From NCBI GenBank assembly GCA_035578175.1, contig JAQMRL010000008.1:64357541-64421540 (forward strand): a stretch of DNA of 64,000 nt, in the 5' to 3' direction. Each line of letters begins with the position of its first letter. Position 1 is the stretch's first letter. The notes below the pieces were generated by a model. That model saw only the letters and a program-made list of their open reading frames with translations, had not been told where the DNA came from and did not search any database. Both the position numbers and the translations under genes were made by a program. Of this stretch, positions 59,078 through 64,000 are shown piece by piece. The stretch comes from Catonia carolina (Eukaryota > Arthropoda > Insecta > Hemiptera > Achilidae).

Positions 59078-59498
59078 TAATGCATTGTTTCAATGCTAAA
59101 TGATTCCAAAGATCGATTCTAAGCTATTTTTTCTAAAATATTTACTCTGTAGCGAACATATGTCGATTTCCCTAATAATCAATCAGTTTTTCTCGTATAG
59201 GTCCAATTTTAGACTGTGTTAATGCATTAGTTCAATTATAAATGATCCCAAGATCGATTCTCAGCTATTTTCTCTAAAATATTTACTCTGTACCGAACAT
59301 TATGTCGATTTCCCTGATAATCAATCAGTTTTTTTCGTATAGGGCCAATTTTAGACTGTGTTAATGCATTGTTTAAATGCTAAATGATCCAAAGATCGAT
59401 TCTCAGCTATTTTGTCTAAAATATTTACCCTGTACCGAACATATGTCGATTTCCCTAATAATCAATCAGTTTTTCTCGTATAGGGCCAATTTTAGACC
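59078..59498. repeat. Tandem repeat, three units of about 142 bp
   Basis: Units start near 59078, 59220 and 59361 with TAATGCATT and share GATCGATTCT, CTAAAATATTTAC, ATGTCGATTTCC and AATCAATCAGTTTTT. Non-coding, satellite-like. Confidence 0.85.
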
Positions 59499-59833
59499 AC
59501 GTGGGGGTGATATGACGTTTCTAGTAGCTCTTTTTTCAGCCCAGATTCTCAGCATTAGCTCACTGTAGGCATTTCTCCTTTCTTCTCTCTACCTGGTGTT
59601 CTGTTTTTGATCTTAATGGAAGCCCTTAAAGTCCATAATAATTAGTTGTCTGAATTTGGTTCGGTTCATTAAGTTTTTTCGGTTTATTCCGGTTTTTTTA
59701 ATATCCTTTCTGACTTTTGTAAATCATGTATTTGACACCTCATGTCTATTATGTATGTATCTTAAACATTTGTTTTGTCAACCGGTTTTCATCCATTCTA
59801 AACAGGTGTCTGTAAAATTTTAGATTTCTTTTG

Positions 59834-61702
59834 ACTTTCTCTTGCCTATATGAATATATAAGAAGGAGAGTATTGTTTTCATGTCGATTTTTCGAAATCG
59901 AGTTTTTTACCGGATATGCACGTTTTCAGACCCCCTAAACCCAAAAACATGTTTTTAGCGATTGGTCTGTGTGTGTGAACTAAATATCTCTAGAACGGAA
60001 TATCGTACGAAGTTGAAACTTACGTTAGATACCACTACCGGAGCCGACACGAACATTTTCATCAAAATCGGTCAACCGGAAGTAGTAGTTTATTCGTGTC
60101 ATTTTTCACTTTTTTGCGATTTTACCAAAAACAGCTCCTACGATTTTTTTTTTTAATCTCCTCATTTACTACATTTTTAATGCTCTACATGATAGGGTAG
60201 GCGCCATGTCTGCTGAAATTTTTGGGGAGGCTGTTCTCTCGTATAAAAATCTTTTTTTAAAAATTGCAGCCTTAATATGTATTTTAGCGCAAAAGTGTGT
60301 GTAATAAAAGTTGTTGACATTTTAAAAATCTACAACGTTTATTTCGAACATTTATTTGTATAACGCTTAGTTTAGCGGTAATTAGTGATTTTCTGTTTTT
60401 TATGAGAATCCAAAAAATGAATTTTTTTAAATTTGTTCCTTAGTACGCATTTTATGACAAAAGTGTATATAATAAAATTTATAGTTGTTTTGTTTTGTTG
60501 ATTTCAAGAAAGCCTACGACTCAATCCACAGACCCACACTTTTTAAAATTCTTGAAGAAAGGGGACTGGATCGGAAAACTCGGAGAATAATTGAACAAAC
60601 ATTAACAAATACAATATCCAAAGTAAAATTCATGGGGAAAATTTCAAAGCCGTTTGAGATAAGGACTGGCGTCAGGCAAGGTGATGGTTTGTCTCCGTTG
60701 CTATTCAACATAGTTCTGGATAGAGTAATGGAAGAGTGGAAGAGGAAACTCAAAGAAGGAAACCTCTGGAAGCCAATCTCGCTTGGGACTAAGAAAAATA
60801 ATCTGCAAATACCTTACTTGGCTTTTGCAGATGATCTTGCAATAATGGCAGACTCGGGCGAAGTTGCAATAAAGCAGATAGAGACTCTGAAAGAATGTGC
60901 AGAAAAAGTTGGTTTACAGGTATCCTTTGAAAAAAACAGTGTTCACAACTACAAACCTAGAAGTTACCAGACTACAAACCAAATATGGAACAATCAACAG
61001 GGTGTCTTTTTTTAAATATTTAGGAGAAATTTTCACAGCAGGAGAGAATAAAGAAAGCTCGTAAAGGCCTAGGGCTGGTGCAATTTATTTATAATAAAAA
61101 ATGCTTGTCTCTTCACACAAAAATTAGACACTACAACACAGTGATCAAGCCATCAATGCTTTATGCCAGTGAGACCCTGAACCTCAACAGGAAAGCCGAT
61201 TTAGAAAGTTTGAAAAAGGAGGAAAGGAAAATAATAGGAAAATTCTCGGTCCAAGATTAACTGAAAACGGTTATAGATTACAAAAAAATAACACAGTTGA
61301 GCAACATTCAAATATTGTAACAGACATGAGGAAAAGACGTCTTAAATTTTTTGGTCATATCATGAGGCTCCCTGATCATAGAGTTACAAAAAAGATGGTA
61401 AAATATGTAGCTTCGCTTGTCAATGGAGGGGAATGGATTCGACACGTTAAGAAAGATCTAGTTCTGGCAAACATTACTGATAAAGAAGTTACCAATCGAA
61501 ATAGTTTTAGAACAAAAATTAATGAATGGGAGATTATTCCAGAGGTTAAAATTCCAAGAGTTGGAACAAGATGGAGTGAGGAAAGAAAAGCTGATTTTTC
61601 TCAGAAAATGAAAGGCTGGTGGGCAAACAAGAAAAACACCAAGTCCTATAATCAATGATCGTGAATAATGCTCAGCGTCTTCCACTTCGGGAGCTATACG
61701 GC

Positions 61703-61752
<50 letters not shown>

Positions 61753-61998
61753 TTTATAGGAGATTAAAAGATCTGCAACTTTTCTTTTGAGCATTTTTCT
61801 CTACAAAGCCTAGTTTAGCGTAAAGAGTGATTTTCCGTATTATTAAGCCAAAGTAAAGGTTAGTTTTCATTTCGCATCACTCACGATTAAAATTAGCGTA
61901 TATATTTTTGTTTATTTCCATTGTTTTCTTACTAATGTTAGGTTATATTGTTAATTATTTGCACTGGTGAGAGAAAGTTGTGTGACTGTTTCACACCA
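59834..61998. mobile_element. Repeat family D interrupted by a LINE
   Basis: Starts ACTTTCTCTTGCC (59834), follows the family to AAAATTTATAG at 60484, and resumes at about 61746 with the same word, GGAGATTAAAAGATC and onward, to GAGAGAAAGT and the GTGTGACTGTTTCACAC hairpin (to 61998). The interruption is the LINE at 60485-61745. Confidence 0.85.
60485..61745 (+). pseudogene. 5'-truncated LINE inside family D, with TSD
   Basis: Inserted with the direct repeat AATAAAATTTATAG (60471-60484 and 61746-61759) and ending in (AAT)n at about 61702-61750. The first frame (to 61015) has VDFKKAYDSIHRPTLFKILE, IRTGVRQGDGLSPLLFNIVL and FADDLAIMADSGE, so RT motifs A, B and C are present. After frameshifts come TLNLNRKADLESLKKEERKI (61078-61260) and RKRRLKFFGHIMRLPDHRVT (61326-61658). 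Truncated and broken, so inactive; the class is RTE/I-like. Confidence 0.85.
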
Positions 61999-62209
61999 GA
62001 TTTTTGCATTTTCTTAAATAACCGGGTGGGATAGTCGTATTCCTCTTTAGTTGTGAACCAAAACTTTTTGTAATTATTTCATCAGAATTGTATTTCGGTT
62101 TAAGCCAAGTTTCGGTTGATTCTTTCTATACTTATTACTGAGAAAATAAAACCGTAACAGAAAAACATACCATTTAAAACATTTTCTATAAGCATATGCG
62201 CCAACTGAA

Positions 62210-62320
62210 GAGTGGGGAAAGTTTTTTGATAGTTGGAGAAGGGTCAATAGTTGGAAGTGTTAGAAGGGTTTGATAGTTGAAGGATAATTTTTTTGATAGT
62301 TAGAGAAGGGTCAACGATGA
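62210..62320. repeat. Degenerate short tandem repeat
   Basis: Variants of TTTGATAGTTGGAGAAGGGT recur four or five times (TGATAGTT, AGTTGGAA, AGAAGGGTCAA). Non-coding. Confidence 0.55.
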
Positions 62321-62324
62321 TTAA

Positions 62325-63366
62325 CAGGCGGATCGACAACAGGGGAATTGTATCGATGCCCAGTAATGGGAGTGGCAAAAACATTGCAAGCAGAGCAAGT
62401 TCAGTCTTCAAGTGTTTTTTTAAATTGTAAAGTATTGTATTGTTTTATGGGTATAATAAAATAAAAGTTAAGAATGTCAGTACAGTAAACTTAATGCAAA
62501 ATATTGGATTGCATACAGGTCGTTGCCTTTCACCTGTCGTATTTTCCATTTGAGTTCAAGAGGTTGTAACGAGTATACTGCACCGACAAACACATAAATA
62601 GAAGACAGTAGATATACTTTTTTCTCTTTTTTTATCCCTTATGTCTGTACGTTGCAATCTGTTCAATTCAGAACAATAAAGAACCCCGTTACCCAATGAT
62701 ACGAGATAAGGATGATGTGCATGACGTGTAAAGAAAGTGTAGTCTTGTGCAGACACGGGCTGACCATTCCTGTGAGAGTGTGGTTAATTGAATTTGAACC
62801 GTCAAAGTACACCGGTAACCACTATAGTATTCAAATCCGAATATAAATAACTATCTTTTCTGGGATTTGAACCAGGATATTATACTTAATACAATTTGTA
62901 GTCTTACTTACTGGGTTATTGGAAGGAAATTGTCAATTAATACTTAGACATAATGCAGGAATAAAATCAATATGTTGCAGATTAACCGATAGTAATTAGT
63001 GTATGTATGCAATAACTTAATTTACATGTTGAATATTTCAGTTGTGTAACGATCGGTGACACTTTTAGACTTATTGTATGCACTCTGATTGTTTAACTTT
63101 TTTTAACAAGGTCGTTTAATGGCCTTTACGTGATTTACGATTTAGTATTCCCCAGTGCATTGATATAATGATAATATAATTTCTTTAACAGCGCGCATTC
63201 ATTTAGTGTTACAGTTGGCACGTGCCATCATTCCAGTGCTTTATTTGTATTTATTTACAAATAATAAAGGAATATTTACTATAAAATTTCTGTATGTGAT
63301 GAGGTTATTTATTTACCTCCATATTCAATTAAAATATCGTGGAAGGATGTTCGTCGTATTTGTTTT
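62325..63366. other. No recognised content
   Basis: About 1 kb of A+T-rich sequence without a supported gene. Open frames here are short and featureless. Confidence 0.4.
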
Positions 63367-63532
63367 CTTGTTAGTTTTAAGTCGCATCAACATTTTGGTT
63401 ATTAGCGACTACTTTGGGTTAAGTAACGGTGGGTTTGAACTTTCAATAATTTTCCAGATCCTGGCCGGGAATCGAACTCAGGACCTCCGCTTTGAAGCGT
63501 AGCATGCTAACCACTAGGCCGCGAAGGCAGCC
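63367..63532 (-). mobile_element. tRNA-derived SINE, family 2
   Basis: TTTTAAGTCGCATCAACATT, then GGCCGGGAATCGAACTCAGG (reversed B box) and AGCATGCTAACCACTAGGCC (reversed A box). A well-preserved head. Confidence 0.8.
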
Positions 63533-63534
63533 TG

Positions 63535-63735
63535 TTTGAGAAATCGAAAACAAAATCAAAGCAGCCATTTTAGAGAAAATCTCATAGAAGTGATTAAATC
63601 GTACAAATAAATTATTACTTCAGTTTGCCCGATTTTGATGAACATGTTCGTGTTAGGTTCCCTTGTGGTGCATAAGTAAAGTATTAAGTTTCAACGTGGT
63701 AAGATTTTTCTTTGTCGAGTTATTTTGTTCAAGCA
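63535..63735. mobile_element. Repeat family D, inverted degenerate fragment
   Basis: CCCGATTTTGATGAACATGT and TAAGTTTCAACGTGG are reversed versions of the family D words ATTTTCATCAAAATCGG and GTTGAAACTTA. The order is consistent with an inverted copy directly beside a SINE. Confidence 0.6.
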
Positions 63736-64000
63736 CTTACTAACAAATGCACACTAACCAATATAAACATGTTATTGTGTTCTAATAACATGCAGCAACA
63801 GCAGTAATAATGCTGCTTAAAATGTATCAAAATTGATATTTTTTAAAAGGTCTACATTTTCTAATGATTCCTGATTATAACAAGTCTTTTTTTATAACAA
63901 TTATTTGTGGGAAGAAAATATTAACAAACAATGAAAATCAATGCTATTTCCCTATGGTTCAAATTTTGTGGGACAACCGGTATATCATATTTTATTCGTA

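Overview
The window is eukaryotic nuclear DNA from an animal, most likely an insect. It is strongly A+T-rich, has spliced genes with GT-AG introns and metazoan protein families, and is packed with non-LTR retrotransposons, tRNA-derived SINEs, pogo/Tigger-like and piggyBac-like DNA transposons and foldback elements. A large, repeat-rich hemipteran-type genome would fit, but the species cannot be fixed from the sequence. No operons, CRISPR arrays or prokaryotic signals are present.

Three host genes are supported. (1) Plus strand, 3794-7469: the last two coding exons of a Ser/Gly/His-rich protein whose 5' part lies outside the window or was not found; it is possibly tincar-like, from memory only. 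(2) Minus strand, 36860-35316: an uninterrupted C2H2 zinc-finger gene of about 514 codons. (3) Plus strand, 38827-53876: a complete three-exon KIAA1143-like gene with introns of about 4.4 and 10.2 kb. A possible extra terminal exon (45868-45966) lies inside its second intron.

Layout of the rest. 1-7.6 kb: gene 1 with two copies of a foldback retroelement (2517-2882, 5328-5921) whose arms contain a hammerhead-ribozyme-like fold, plus a 62-bp stray copy of the gene's own last exon in the preceding intron. 11.2-21.3 kb: a nest of mobile DNA. A TIR transposon (11605-20534) with an internally deleted transposase-like gene is split by a nearly full-length 5.9-kb non-LTR retrotransposon (13892-19802) that has an intact ORF2 and a broken ORF1. 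Next to it is a Tigger-like element that itself contains a second ribozyme-like retroelement. 25-35 kb: LINE fragments, a 1.3-kb element with ~145-bp inverted repeats around a dead reverse transcriptase, a piggyBac-like MITE split by a SINE, and more SINEs. 38-54 kb: the KIAA1143-like gene, its introns filled with SINEs, a ~390-bp repeat family (family C), a ~0.9-1.1-kb repeat family (family D) and a decayed Tigger transposase. 54-64 kb: no host gene seen; MITEs, tandem arrays, families C and D, and a LINE inserted into a family D copy with a target-site duplication.

The most novel observation is the pair of hammerhead-like motif families inside palindromic, TSD-flanked elements. This suggests ribozyme-bearing Penelope-like retroelements or their non-autonomous derivatives. 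Most other short open frames are chance frames in A+T-rich or repeat DNA and were left out.
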